In this document: positions 1 through 8,777 of the stretch, in pieces
Layout: every line of letters begins with the position of its first letter
Position numbering within the stretch: position 1 is the stretch's first letter
Source of the DNA: Chryseobacterium sp. 7
GTDB taxonomy: Bacteria > Bacteroidota > Bacteroidia > Flavobacteriales > Weeksellaceae
Reading direction: 5' to 3'
DNA length: 64,000 nt
Assembly (NCBI RefSeq): GCF_003663845.1
Contig: NZ_RCCA01000001.1
Location: 1,426,001-1,490,000 of the forward strand
Made by a program: the position numbers and the translations under genes
The notes under the pieces: generated by a model
The model's input: only the letters and a program-made list of their open reading frames with translations
What the model was told of the DNA's origin: nothing
Database searches by the model: none

Positions 1-482
1 CGGCTGCTTCCTATACTTTGACGATGTTCACTTCTAATACACTTGCTACCCATCTTCCGGTTTTCAGAAAGAGTATTATTATGTTGGCAGGTGGTTCAGT
101 AGTAGTCTTTGCATTTTTATTTTTTGCTCAGATAGGACCTATGTATTTTGATGGTTTAAAATCATTATACTTAAATTTTACAGACAATACAGAACATATC
201 CACTCATTTAACTATTCAATATTTTTGACCTATGGATTTGTTTTAGCGTTGTTTGGAACGATTATCCCTCCAATTTTATTCAATGTAGGGTTTCCAAATG
301 CAGGATTGGGGCTGGGAAGTATTGTTTCCTCACTGGAGCTTCCGGTTTCTGTAACGATGGCTTTTGTTTTATTGGGAGAGAAAGTGTTTCTCATCCAATG
401 GGTAGGAATTGCCCTTATCCTCTTTGCTATTGTTCTGATGAATTTACCTTCAAAGAAAGAAAAAGAAATTTCGATGGCATAA
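1..482 (+). CDS. DMT/EamA-family permease, C-terminal part (5' truncated by window edge)
   Basis: The frame is open to the left edge, so the true start lies outside the window; the first in-frame ATG here is internal. What remains is about 160 residues with four hydrophobic segments, including one with many small residues (GLGSIVSSLELPVSV) that is typical of the last helices of drug/metabolite transporter family permeases. It ends in a short charged tail (KKEKE). Family knowledge: such 10-helix inner-membrane proteins export or import small metabolites; nothing here identifies the substrate. A hairpin terminator follows, so it probably ends its transcript. Confidence 0.75.
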   Translation, partial: AASYTLTMFTSNTLATHLPVFRKSIIMLAGGSVVVFAFLFFAQIGPMYFDGLKSLYLNFTDNTEHIHSFNYSIFLTYGFVLALFGTIIPPILFNVGFPNAGLGLGSIVSSLELPVSVTMAFVLLGEKVFLIQWVGIALILFAIVLMNLPSKKEKEISMA

Positions 483-518
483 TATAGCTTAAAAAATATT
501 TAACTAAAAATAACAGTT

Positions 519-548
519 GAAACCGTTCCTTTTGGAGCGGTTTTTTTA
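519..548 (+). terminator. Rho-independent terminator after the DMT permease
   Basis: Stem AACCGTTCC / GGAGCGGTT (one G-U pair) with a TTTT loop, followed by a run of T. It lies 37 bases after the permease stop and 27 bases before the next gene. Confidence 0.75.
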
Positions 549-574
549 ATTTTAATCTTTAAAATTAAAGTTTC

Positions 575-1567
575 ATGAAACATTTCAGAAATATAATGAC
601 CATTTTTACTTTATCGGTTTCCGGTTTTATGTTCTCACAGATAAAACCTCTGGATGCAATGTTGTCTGATTATCAATATCCTTACGAAGTTCATTTTCTC
701 AATCTCACATCTCAAGGAGAAGATCTGAAAATGGCTTATATGGATGTAAAACCACAAAAATCCAATGGAAAAACAATTATGCTTCTTCATGGGAAAAATT
801 TTAATGGTGCATATTGGGAGAGAACTGCTAAAGATCTTTCTGCTAAAGGTTTCAGAGTGGTGATTCCGGATCAGATAGGATTTGGAAAATCTTCAAAACC
901 TCATGCGTACCAGTTTTCCTTTTCGCAACTGGCAGAAAATACAAAAGGAATTCTTGATGAACTCAAAATTGATAAGGCAATAGTGCTTGGACATTCAATG
1001 GGAGGAATGGTAGCAACCAGATTTACATTACTATATCCTGAAAAAGTCCAGAAACTGATTCTCGAAAACCCAATCGGGCTGGAAGATTATAAGACTTTTG
1101 CAGCATATCAAACCATTGATCAGGCTTATCAGTCCGAGCTGAAAAATACAGCCGAAACTTATAAAAATTATCAGCTGAAATTCTATTATGACAACAAATG
1201 GAAAGAAGAATACCAACCATGGCTTGACTTAATTGCTGGATGGACGCTTCATAAAGATTATCCGCAAGTGGCCTGGGATGCGGCGCTTACCTCAGATATG
1301 ATCTACAATCAGCCTGTTTGCTATGAATTTAAAAATATTAAAGTTCCTACATTGCTTATCATTGGCACAAGAGACAGAACGGCAATAGGAAAGGACAGAG
1401 CGCCCAAGGAACTTCAGTCTAAAATGGGGCAGTATCAGGAATTAGGAAAGAAAACCCAACGTGAAATTACCGGTTCAAAGCTTGTAGAAATTGAAAATGT
1501 AGGGCATCTTCCCCATATTGAAGTTTATCCAAAATTCATGGAAGCCCTGTATAATTTTATACAATAA
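575..1567 (+). CDS. Exported alpha/beta hydrolase
   Basis: A 330-aa alpha/beta-hydrolase-fold protein with an N-terminal signal peptide (about residues 1-21, cut near MFSQ), so probably periplasmic. Visible motifs: oxyanion-hole HG at 72-73, nucleophile elbow GHSMGG with Ser141, acid candidate Asp267 in IIGTRDR, and base His311 in NVGHLPH. These give a complete Ser-Asp-His triad in the expected order and spacing. The segment between about 165 and 245 would be the lid. The family covers esterases, lipases, haloalkane dehalogenases and epoxide hydrolases; the substrate cannot be read from the sequence. Stand-alone gene between a terminator and a long inverted repeat. Confidence 0.85.
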   Translation: MKHFRNIMTIFTLSVSGFMFSQIKPLDAMLSDYQYPYEVHFLNLTSQGEDLKMAYMDVKPQKSNGKTIMLLHGKNFNGAYWERTAKDLSAKGFRVVIPDQIGFGKSSKPHAYQFSFSQLAENTKGILDELKIDKAIVLGHSMGGMVATRFTLLYPEKVQKLILENPIGLEDYKTFAAYQTIDQAYQSELKNTAETYKNYQLKFYYDNKWKEEYQPWLDLIAGWTLHKDYPQVAWDAALTSDMIYNQPVCYEFKNIKVPTLLIIGTRDRTAIGKDRAPKELQSKMGQYQELGKKTQREITGSKLVEIENVGHLPHIEVYPKFMEALYNFIQ

Positions 1568-1589
1568 CTCAATCTTTAACTATAAAATA

Positions 1590-1671
1590 TTTGAAACATT
1601 AAGTTTTTGTAAGTGATTAAAATAATAAGCTCAGCTCATCTTATCACCTTCATTAAACTTAATGTTTCAAA
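1590..1671. repeat. 82-nt hairpin with 17-bp perfect arms between convergent genes
   Basis: Left arm 1590-1606 and right arm 1655-1671 are exact reverse complements (TTTGAAACATTAAGTTT). The 48-base interior contains a second, imperfect inverted pair (AAGTGAT / ATCACCTT), so the whole unit can fold into one long hairpin. It fills the gap between the hydrolase and MFS genes, whose 3' ends face each other. It has no T-run directly after the stem. It may act as a bidirectional terminator or be a dispersed REP/MITE-like unit. Confidence 0.7.
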
Positions 1672-1672
1672 A

Positions 1673-2815
1673 TCATTTATTTTTGTTCCTAAATAGCAAT
1701 AAAGTACAAACCCCAATTCCAGAAAACAGCACACACGAAATTCCCAGATTTTGTATAAAACCAATACTTATTAATCCTGAACCTATCAGAACATAATAAA
1801 TTAGTCCCAGTAAAGCTCCGGCACTTCCTGTTTCATTTTTATAATTGATAAGTGCTGTACTCAGAATATTAGGGATTGCTGTACTGAATGCCATCACAAT
1901 AAAAAAGTAGGGAACTAAAAAATAAATTCCCGTACCAATCAGGATCCACACCAAAACAGAGGCAATAAATGCGGTAAATGTACTTGCTTTAACTAAATGT
2001 TTAGGTTGTATGTTTCTCAATAACAGAAATCGGTTAAGTTTTGCTCCTGCAAAGGTGCCAGTTGCTAATATGATACTGCTGTATCCGAATGCATACGAAG
2101 AGTAATAGTATTTTTTAAAGATAAATGGAGCCAGTGAATAGTATGAAAACAACAGGACATTAAAGCTCATGATTAATAAACAGCATTTGATAATCTCCCT
2201 ATCCTGAATCATTCGTTTGAACAGGGTTTTCAAAGTCTCCGTATTGATTTCCTTTCGGGAATGATGAGTTTCAGTAATGTTTTGTTTCGAAAGAATAAAG
2301 AATAATAGCGCTAATATACATAATGTGATAAATACACCTTGATGTCCAACGAAGGAAGCTAGTACTGAACCGGTAATCATTCCTACCACAGGACTTATGG
2401 ATAAGCCAATTCCGATCCAGGAAAATACTTTACTGAGATTGTCTTTGTCATAGCTGTCTCTTAAAATAGTTTGTGTCACAATAGAACCTACAGAAATTCC
2501 AAATGCAGAAATAATTCTGGCTGATAGAAAAATAATAAAATTGGGAGCAAAAATAGCTATTAAAGCTCCGATTCCATAGGTGATGAGCCCGTATTCAAGT
2601 GATTTTTTCCTTCCGATTCTGTCACATTGAATGCCCCAAAACGCTACACCCAATGCAAATGCTATAAAATATAAACTGATCGTCAGAGTTACAGATTCTT
2701 CCTTTATTCCGAACTTTTGCTGAACCATAGGCAAAACAGGACTGTAAATGGTTTCTATGAACTGCGGAAACATTATAAGCAATGTCAACAGCCAGATAGG
2801 ATTTGTCTTTTTCAT
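1673..2815 (-). CDS. MFS transporter, Bcr/CflA-like drug exporter
   Basis: About 380 aa with around 12 hydrophobic segments. The first helix pair is followed by the MFS signature loop (WGIQCDRIGRKKSL). The N-terminus resembles Bcr/CflA multidrug exporters in its SPVLPMVQQKFG segment and its RIISAFGISVGSIVTQTILRD stretch. An ATG further upstream (2872) would add 19 residues and leave only 19 bases to the divergent AraC gene; I prefer the ATG at 2815 because the protein then starts right before helix 1. The divergent AraC-type regulator suggests inducible control. Family role: proton-driven efflux across the inner membrane; substrate not determinable. Confidence 0.85.
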   Translation of the reverse strand: MKKTNPIWLLTLLIMFPQFIETIYSPVLPMVQQKFGIKEESVTLTISLYFIAFALGVAFWGIQCDRIGRKKSLEYGLITYGIGALIAIFAPNFIIFLSARIISAFGISVGSIVTQTILRDSYDKDNLSKVFSWIGIGLSISPVVGMITGSVLASFVGHQGVFITLCILALLFFILSKQNITETHHSRKEINTETLKTLFKRMIQDREIIKCCLLIMSFNVLLFSYYSLAPFIFKKYYYSSYAFGYSSIILATGTFAGAKLNRFLLLRNIQPKHLVKASTFTAFIASVLVWILIGTGIYFLVPYFFIVMAFSTAIPNILSTALINYKNETGSAGALLGLIYYVLIGSGLISIGFIQNLGISCVLFSGIGVCTLLLFRNKNK

Positions 2816-2891
2816 TTTTTTTCTGCAAAGTTTCCAAAAAATCAATGTATATTTATAATGATATAAAAACAAAAAATATCAAAAATAGGAC

Positions 2892-3674
2892 ATGGCTGTA
2901 TTGAAGCAAAATGAAGAATTTAATGCCGATTCTATTTCGGAAAAGGTAATCGGAATAGCTTCAGATATGATATTGCATGATTCCGGTTTTCATTTTCATA
3001 AAACGAAAGCACAGTTGTTGTATGCACCATCAGGTTGTATGACGGTTACTACTTCTGACAAACAATTGGTGCTTCCTCCATTCCGAATGCTCTGGATTCC
3101 GGCAAATGAAGTTCACCGTGTTAATTTCCGGAATATTGTAGCTTACAGATCCATCTATTTTGATGAAAGCTATGCAAGAAAATATATCAGTACCGGTCTT
3201 AAGGTTTTACACGTAAACCCTTTGTTAAAGGAAATTATAGAACGAATTTGTTTTTGGGAATGGTCTGTCCTTAAAAATGATCAGGTTCATCTTTTAAAAG
3301 TATTTTGGGATGAAATGCAAAGAGCACCGGAAGAAAAACTGGAACTTAAAATGCCGAAGGACTGGCGCTTTAAAAAAAGTATAGAAGACTGGACTCAGCG
3401 TAATTCTATACCTCCCATGCTGAAAGATCTTGCTGAAAAAACGGGAGCGGTAGAGAAAACAATCAGCCGTATTTTTAAAAAAGAAACTGGATTATCTTAT
3501 CAGGACTGGAGACAGCAATGGAGGCTGCAGCGCTCCATTGAACTTTTAGTGGAAGGCAACTCAATAGGAGAGGTATCATATGTCCTGGACTTCTCATCTG
3601 ACAGCGCTTTTATTGAGTTTTTCAAAAAACATACAGGATCTACTCCATTGCAATATCTCATGAAAAACGATTAG
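2892..3674 (+). CDS. AraC-family transcriptional regulator
   Basis: A 260-aa two-domain protein. Residues about 25-105 form a cupin-like sensor domain (FHFHKTKAQLLYAPSGCMTV..., PPFRMLWIPANEVHRV). Residues about 165-258 carry two helix-turn-helix motifs, ending with the classical AraC segment around DFSSDSAFIEFFKKHTGSTPLQY. The gene is transcribed away from the MFS exporter with a 76-base intergenic region, a common arrangement for a local activator of an efflux pump. The effector is unknown. A palindromic repeat follows the stop. Confidence 0.88.
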   Translation: MAVLKQNEEFNADSISEKVIGIASDMILHDSGFHFHKTKAQLLYAPSGCMTVTTSDKQLVLPPFRMLWIPANEVHRVNFRNIVAYRSIYFDESYARKYISTGLKVLHVNPLLKEIIERICFWEWSVLKNDQVHLLKVFWDEMQRAPEEKLELKMPKDWRFKKSIEDWTQRNSIPPMLKDLAEKTGAVEKTISRIFKKETGLSYQDWRQQWRLQRSIELLVEGNSIGEVSYVLDFSSDSAFIEFFKKHTGSTPLQYLMKND

Positions 3675-3694
3675 TCATCGAGTATATATGATGA

Positions 3695-3725
3695 CCCCTG
3701 TCAAGGTTTTAAACCTTGACGGGGG
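3695..3725. repeat. Perfect palindromic hairpin (REP-like)
   Basis: The 15-bp arms 3695-3709 and 3711-3725 (core GTCAAGGTTT / AAACCTTGAC, one T-G wobble) pair around a single base. The 198 bases from here to the next gene show no coding potential. A weaker relative (AAACCTATAAGGTTT) lies near 26772. Possible roles are mRNA 3'-end stabiliser or dispersed repeat. Confidence 0.7.
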
Positions 3726-3922
3726 TAAAGACTTTATAGTAAAAAAGTCAAAATAGTTCTTGCTTCAAAAATCTTTGATTTTTCTTAACTTATCTTACCT
3801 CCTTAAAAACTCTTAATGGTTTAAAAACTGGTAAACATTCTTGCCCTATGCAAAGTCTATTGAAAAGTAATTTGCTTAAAATTGTATGAGTCAACAGGAT
3901 AGATTTACAAAAAATAAAGGAT

Positions 3923-4366
3923 ATGGACAATTATACTACTACAATTGAGCTCAAAGCTACGGCAGAGAAGGCTTATGATGCACTTGCTCATCAGATTCCT
4001 CTTTGGTGGTCTGAGTTGTTTACTGGTGCCTCGGCACAAGTGGGAGATATATTTACAGTAAGATTTGGAGAAAATATCCACAAGACAATACGGATAAAAG
4101 AATCAATACACAATTCAAGAGTGATCTGGCTTGTTGAAGATTCTCTGATTGCTGTTCCTGAATTAAAAAATCAGACAGAATGGATTGGGACAAGTATCGT
4201 CTGGGAAATGGAACAAAAGGAAAACAGCAGCTTGCTGCAGCTTACCCACGTGGGGTTAAATCCAGCTGTAGAATGTTATGATATTTGTTCGGGTGGCTGG
4301 GATCAGTTTATTGGAAGCCTGAAACTTTTTCTGGAAACCGGAAATGGAACTCCGTATAAGAAATAA
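3923..4366 (+). CDS. SRPBCC/START-like domain protein
   Basis: A 147-aa cytoplasmic protein without signal peptide. The opening (TTTIELKATAEKAYDAL) followed by W28/W29 and the C-terminal GGWDQFIGSLKLFLETG match the helix-grip SRPBCC/AHSA1-like family, which uses a hydrophobic cavity to bind lipids, polyketides or other apolar ligands. No catalytic residue can be assigned. It is monocistronic and shares a bidirectional terminator with rplS. Function beyond the fold is unknown. Confidence 0.75.
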   Translation: MDNYTTTIELKATAEKAYDALAHQIPLWWSELFTGASAQVGDIFTVRFGENIHKTIRIKESIHNSRVIWLVEDSLIAVPELKNQTEWIGTSIVWEMEQKENSSLLQLTHVGLNPAVECYDICSGGWDQFIGSLKLFLETGNGTPYKK

Positions 4367-4384
4367 GATATAAAATGCTTTAAC

Positions 4385-4422
4385 AAAAAAAGAGACTGTT
4401 TACGTGTAAACAGCCTCTTTTT
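4385..4422. terminator. Bidirectional terminator between SRPBCC gene and rplS
   Basis: A-rich/T-rich flanked stem AGAGaCTGTTTAC / GTAAACAGcCTCT with one internal mismatch and a GT loop. Both strands end in a T-run, serving the convergent genes on either side. Confidence 0.85.
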
Positions 4423-4441
4423 GTATGTATTGTTGTCTGAA

Positions 4442-4798
4442 TTATTTCTTCTTGTAAGCAGCGTCTTTGATTCTTGCTTTTTTACCTCTAAGGTCTCTGA
4501 AGTAGTAAATTCTAGCTCTTCTAACTCTACCTCTTCTATCAACTTCAATTTTTTGAAGTGCAGGCATGTTAATAGGGAATACTCTTTCTACACCTACATC
4601 ACCACTCATTTTTCTGATAGTGAAGGTTTTTGTAGATCCAGTACCTCTTAATTGGATAACTGTTCCTTTGAAGAACTGAGTTCTGGTCTTTTGTCCTTCT
4701 TTAATTTCGTAATACACAGTAATTGTATCACCTGCTTTGAATTCAGGGAATTCTTTTTTCGCAATGTACTTGTCTTGTACGTACTTTAATAAATCCAT
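4442..4798 (-). CDS. rplS: 50S ribosomal protein L19
   Basis: A 118-aa protein matching L19 over its whole length. Recognisable parts are the N-terminal helix (LLKYVQDKYI), the KAGDTITVYYEIKEG strand pair, the conserved FKGTVIQLRGTGSTKTFTIRK core, and the C-terminal basic stretch RVRRARIYYFRDLRGKKARI. L19 sits at the interface of the 30S and 50S subunits. Here it stands alone rather than with rpsP/trmD. It has its own promoter (-7 box at 4868-4875) and a bidirectional terminator. Confidence 0.98.
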   Translation of the reverse strand: MDLLKYVQDKYIAKKEFPEFKAGDTITVYYEIKEGQKTRTQFFKGTVIQLRGTGSTKTFTIRKMSGDVGVERVFPINMPALQKIEVDRRGRVRRARIYYFRDLRGKKARIKDAAYKKK

Positions 4799-4867
4799 TA
4801 TTAATAAAATAAAATGTTAAAGCTAAGCAACTTGCACGTTCTTCGTCAGAGGTTGAATAACAGGTTG

Positions 4868-4900
4868 CAAATGTACAAAATAGTTTTTGAATACACCAAA
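4868..4900 (-). promoter_or_regulatory. Bacteroidota-type promoter of rplS
   Basis: On the minus strand a TTTG (-33 box, 4900-4897) is followed after 21 bases by TACATTTG (-7 box, 4875-4868), a full match to the TAnnTTTG consensus. The start point would fall near 4860, giving a leader of about 60 bases. Confidence 0.75.
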
Positions 4901-5094
4901 TAATTAATGTGCTAAAAACTATAATTTTTTCATTCCGATTTTGCTGAAAATTTAACGGTTTCTTCAAAGTACCATCAGACTGAGTTTATATGGGAATTCT
5001 ACTTTTGCCCGAAATAAAAAATCAAAGCAACGATTTTTTAATTGACTGATTTACAATTCGAAATTCTATATGTTATTTTAAAACGAAAACGATT

Positions 5095-7833
5095 ATGAAA
5101 CATTATTTCTTCTTTTTTTGTTTCGCGGTCCAGATGGCTTTCGGGCAGGCTTTGTATCCTTATTTACAAAATCCTACTCCCAATTCTATGATCGTCAATT
5201 GGAAAACAGCTTCCAATAATGAAACAACAGTGATCTACGGAGATTCTCCAACCAACCTGAATGTAACGGTAACGGGAACAACTAACATCTTCTCCGATAC
5301 CGGATACAACAACAATTATTATTATCACACGGCAAAGATTAACAACCTGCAGCCGAATACCAAGTATTATTACAAAATTAAAACAGGAACAGGCGAGTCT
5401 GCTGTTTATAATTTCAGAACACTTCCTTTACCGGGACAACCTGTGACGGCTAATGGAAAGATCCGTTTCCTTATTATGGGAGACAACCAGATCAAAGCAG
5501 AACCAAGATATGATACGCTTACTTTGAATGCTTATAAAAAGCTAAAAGAAAAGTTCGGGGCTACATCAGATCCTTCTGATAATATTGCGCTTACTTTTAT
5601 GGTGGGTGATCAGGTAGACGTTGGAACGCTGGATCATTATGAAAACGTTCACTTCAAAAAGAATATCAAATTATCCCCATATCTGCCTATCCAGACCACA
5701 GTAGGAAACCATGAGACTTATGGAACAATGGGAATGAATTCTTACTATGCGCACTTTTATATTGATGAAATCAGTTATAAAGGAATCAGCTCAGGAAATG
5801 AAAACTATTATGCTCAGCAGGCTGGTAACGTATTATTTGTAAGTTTAAGTTCAGAACATACGGGATCTGCACAGCAGACATGGCTTCAGCAGGTCTTAAC
5901 AGCTGCTAACAATGATTCTACCGTAGACTGGATTATTTCTTTAAGCCACAGACCTTATCAGGCAGAGCAGTATGTAGGGGATATTTCTACATGGGTAAGA
6001 GAAAATGCGGTACCGCTTCTGGTAACTTCAGACAAATATCTGATGCACGTAGGAGCTCACCATCACCTGTATCATAGAGGTCAGCTTAAAAATACGCCGA
6101 ACTATCAGATTATTTCAGGGGGAACGGCATGGGATCAGTATTGGGGAATGTCTAATGAACAGGATTTTGATGATGTTCAGAAAACTCTGACAGACTGGAC
6201 CTATCAGATTGTAGAAGTAGATATTCCGACAGGAAAAGTGGATATTGAATGTTATTCTATCGGTGGGGTTTACAACAAGAAAAACAATGTGCTTGTAGAT
6301 TCTTTCCACAGATATAAAAATCAGCCTAAACCAGCAAAACCATCTATTAACAACAATTTCACGGGTACTATTACGTTACCATTAACATTGAATGGAAGTG
6401 CGTTTTCATCTTCAAACGGAGAACTTTTAAATACAACACAATTCCTGATCAGTAAAACTTCAAATTTTTCTGTAATTGAAAAGGAATTCTATCGCGATTT
6501 TGAAAACTGGTTCGGAAAAGACGGAAACGGAACTCCGGATAAAACCAAAAACCTGAATGACGGAGTAGATATTACAAAAGTAACACTGGATGCTAACTCT
6601 ATCCCAAATGGAATCTATTATGTAAAAACACGTTACAGAGACAGAAACCTTGAGTGGAGCGACTGGAGTGATGTAAAGCAGTTCGAAATTACAGGAAGTG
6701 TAGTTTCCAACCCTACATTTACTTTAAATAAAACAGAATATGCTCAAAATGAAGCCATCACAGCTACTTATACAGGAGGTCCCGGAAATCAGCAGGATTG
6801 GGTAGGAATTTATAAGAAAGGGCAAACTCCGGCATCTACCACTTCTCAAGGGTTTATTTATACAAATGGACAGACTGCCGGAACAGCTACTTTCACGAAT
6901 GGTCTGGCTACTAAAGGTCAGTATTTTGCAGGATTTTTTGCTAATGGTGGTTATACGGAAATCACAGCAAGAAAAAATTTCTATGTGGGCCCGAAAGTAC
7001 AGCTTCAGGCTACTGCTGATACCTATCCGGTAGGAGGAACGGTTGTTATCAATTTTACAGATGGTCCGAATTTGCAGAAAGACTGGATCGGAATTTATAA
7101 AATGGGACAGACTCCGGGAACAACGGCTTCTATCAAATGGAGCTATGTAACAACTGCTTCGGGAACGCTTAATTTCACAGGTCTTCCAAAAGGGTATTAT
7201 TATGCACAGTACTTATTGGAAGACGGATATAACGGAATCGGGGAGAAGGTATTCTTTAAAGTAGGAGATATCGTTACGGATCTGTGGATCAACAAACCGG
7301 TATATACTTTGGGTGAAAATATTACGGCTTCATGGACAGATTCTCCGGGAATCATCAAAGACTGGTTAGGAATTTATCCCCAAACTGTGCAGACACCAGA
7401 TGATAACTTTGTTTCTTACACCTATTTTGACGGGGTAACTCAGGGAACAAAAACAATTCAGGGAACTGCAGTGCCTGCCACTCCGGGTAATTATTATATG
7501 GTTATGTTTACCAATGATTCTTATACGGAAGTTTCGAACAGAGTACAGTTTCAGGTAGCTTCTCCTACTTTGGGAACAGAAGAAACAAGAAGCACAGAGA
7601 AAAATGTAGTGTTGTATCCAAACCCAACCAAACCGGGACAGCCTACTTTTATTAAGAGTGATTACCCAATTGAAAAAATTGAATTGGTCTCAGCTTCAGG
7701 AGAACTGCTTTATGTATCGAAAAATATCAATAACCAGCGTTTCTCTTTGGTAAATGAAAACCTTCCGGCAGGTGTGTATTTTGTAAAAGTACACGGAAGG
7801 AAATTATTTACTTTAAAACTGATTATTCAGTAA
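5095..7833 (+). CDS. T9SS-exported purple-acid-phosphatase-like metallophosphoesterase
   Basis: A 912-aa secreted protein. Domain order: signal peptide (1-18); fibronectin-III-like N domain (about 20-110) as in purple acid phosphatases; calcineurin-like phosphoesterase domain (about 120-380) with metal-ligand motifs GDNQ, GDQVD, GNHE, SHRP and GAHHH; a linker domain; three tandem repeats of about 90 aa starting near residues 543, 634 and 732, each with a DWxGIY motif; and a type A T9SS sorting domain (about 838-912, starting VVLYPNPTKPG). The GAHHH motif gives the usual histidine ligands. Likely a cell-surface or secreted phosphatase for phosphomonoesters; exact substrate unknown. Expected T9SS route: Sec export, then outer-membrane translocation and CTD removal. 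Confidence 0.9.
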   Translation: MKHYFFFFCFAVQMAFGQALYPYLQNPTPNSMIVNWKTASNNETTVIYGDSPTNLNVTVTGTTNIFSDTGYNNNYYYHTAKINNLQPNTKYYYKIKTGTGESAVYNFRTLPLPGQPVTANGKIRFLIMGDNQIKAEPRYDTLTLNAYKKLKEKFGATSDPSDNIALTFMVGDQVDVGTLDHYENVHFKKNIKLSPYLPIQTTVGNHETYGTMGMNSYYAHFYIDEISYKGISSGNENYYAQQAGNVLFVSLSSEHTGSAQQTWLQQVLTAANNDSTVDWIISLSHRPYQAEQYVGDISTWVRENAVPLLVTSDKYLMHVGAHHHLYHRGQLKNTPNYQIISGGTAWDQYWGMSNEQDFDDVQKTLTDWTYQIVEVDIPTGKVDIECYSIGGVYNKKNNVLVDSFHRYKNQPKPAKPSINNNFTGTITLPLTLNGSAFSSSNGELLNTTQFLISKTSNFSVIEKEFYRDFENWFGKDGNGTPDKTKNLNDGVDITKVTLDANSIPNGIYYVKTRYRDRNLEWSDWSDVKQFEITGSVVSNPTFTLNKTEYAQNEAITATYTGGPGNQQDWVGIYKKGQTPASTTSQGFIYTNGQTAGTATFTNGLATKGQYFAGFFANGGYTEITARKNFYVGPKVQLQATADTYPVGGTVVINFTDGPNLQKDWIGIYKMGQTPGTTASIKWSYVTTASGTLNFTGLPKGYYYAQYLLEDGYNGIGEKVFFKVGDIVTDLWINKPVYTLGENITASWTDSPGIIKDWLGIYPQTVQTPDDNFVSYTYFDGVTQGTKTIQGTAVPATPGNYYMVMFTNDSYTEVSNRVQFQVASPTLGTEETRSTEKNVVLYPNPTKPGQPTFIKSDYPIEKIELVSASGELLYVSKNINNQRFSLVNENLPAGVYFVKVHGRKLFTLKLIIQ

Positions 7834-7858
7834 AATAAGCTAAATGCAATTATAATTT

Positions 7859-7890
7859 TAGAGGCTGCCAGCAATGATAGTCTCTTTTTT
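7859..7890 (+). terminator. Probable terminator after the phosphatase gene
   Basis: Stem AGAGGCT / AGTCTCT (one G-U pair) with a 12-base loop, then TTTTTT. The stem is weak. Confidence 0.5.
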
Positions 7891-8023
7891 ATTTATTTGA
7901 TTATTAATGTTTTAAATGTGTAATGATGATGTTTAAAAAAAACGTGAAATTCAGTACTGTTTCCCTTCACCAGATATCCCGGAAAATTTATTAAATTTAG
8001 CCAACAGAAAAATCTAATATTTC

Positions 8024-8725
8024 ATGATAGATAAAAGAGTAAAAAATGCAAAGGAGGCCATTGAAGGCATTAATGATGGAATGACCCTGATGCTTGGCGG
8101 ATTCGGACTTTGTGGAATCCCGGAAAACTCAATTAATGCTTTGGTAGAAAGTGATGTGAAGGATCTTACCTGTATTTCGAACAATGCAGGAGTAGATGAT
8201 TTCGGGTTAGGATTATTGCTTCACAAAAGACAGATTAAGAAGATGATCTCTTCGTATGTAGGAGAAAATGCTGAGTTTGAAAGACAGATGCTTTCCGGTG
8301 AACTGGATGTAGAACTTACTCCACAGGGAACTTTAGCAGAAAAATGCAGAGCCGCTCAGGCTGGAATTCCTGCTTTTTATACTCCTGCAGGTTACGGAAC
8401 CGAAGTAGCAGAAGGGAAAGAAGTAAAAGAATTCAAAGGGAAGCCTCACATCCTGGAGCACGCTTACGATGCAGACTTTTCTATCGTAAAAGCATGGAAA
8501 GGGGATCATGCAGGAAACCTTATTTTCAAAGGATCTGCGAGAAACTTCAATCATCCGATGGCGGGTGCAGCAAAAATTACCATTGCTGAAGTAGAAGAAC
8601 TGGTAGAGCCAGGTCAGTTAGATCCAAACGAAATCCACATTCCGGGAATCATGATTCAGAGAATTTTCCAGGGAGAAAAATTTGAAAAAAGAATTGAGCA
8701 GAGAACAGTGAGAACTAAAGAATAG
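8024..8725 (+). CDS. scoA: 3-oxoacid CoA-transferase subunit A
   Basis: A 233-aa family I CoA-transferase alpha subunit. The glycine-rich [13 protein letters not shown] near residues 24-36 and the [23 protein letters not shown] segment are characteristic. Together with scoB it moves CoA between succinyl-CoA and acetoacetate or other 3-oxoacids, in ketone-body and branched-chain/fatty acid catabolism, in the cytoplasm. Subunit B lies 2 kb downstream on the same strand (10702-11355), but a complete ABC exporter gene in the opposite direction separates them, so the subunits cannot share a simple mRNA. A strong bidirectional terminator follows the stop. Confidence 0.93.
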   Translation: MIDKRVKNAKEAIEGINDGMTLMLGGFGLCGIPENSINALVESDVKDLTCISNNAGVDDFGLGLLLHKRQIKKMISSYVGENAEFERQMLSGELDVELTPQGTLAEKCRAAQAGIPAFYTPAGYGTEVAEGKEVKEFKGKPHILEHAYDADFSIVKAWKGDHAGNLIFKGSARNFNHPMAGAAKITIAEVEELVEPGQLDPNEIHIPGIMIQRIFQGEKFEKRIEQRTVRTKE

Positions 8726-8741
8726 GCTCAAATCATAAAAT

Positions 8742-8776
8742 AAAAAAGCGCTGAACTTACATTCAGCGCTTTTTTT
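8742..8776. terminator. Bidirectional terminator between scoA and the ABC exporter
   Basis: Stem AAAAAAGCGCTGAA / TTCAGCGCTTTTTT with a CTTACA loop. T-runs on both strands serve the two convergent genes. Confidence 0.9.
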
Positions 8777-8777
8777 A

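Noticed and set aside
2816-2872. Upstream ATG for the MFS gene
   Set aside because: It would add a basic non-helical stretch and leave almost no room for the divergent AraC promoter.
3695-3725. CRISPR-like repeat
   Set aside because: The palindrome occurs once here with no regularly spaced copies; no cas gene is in the window.
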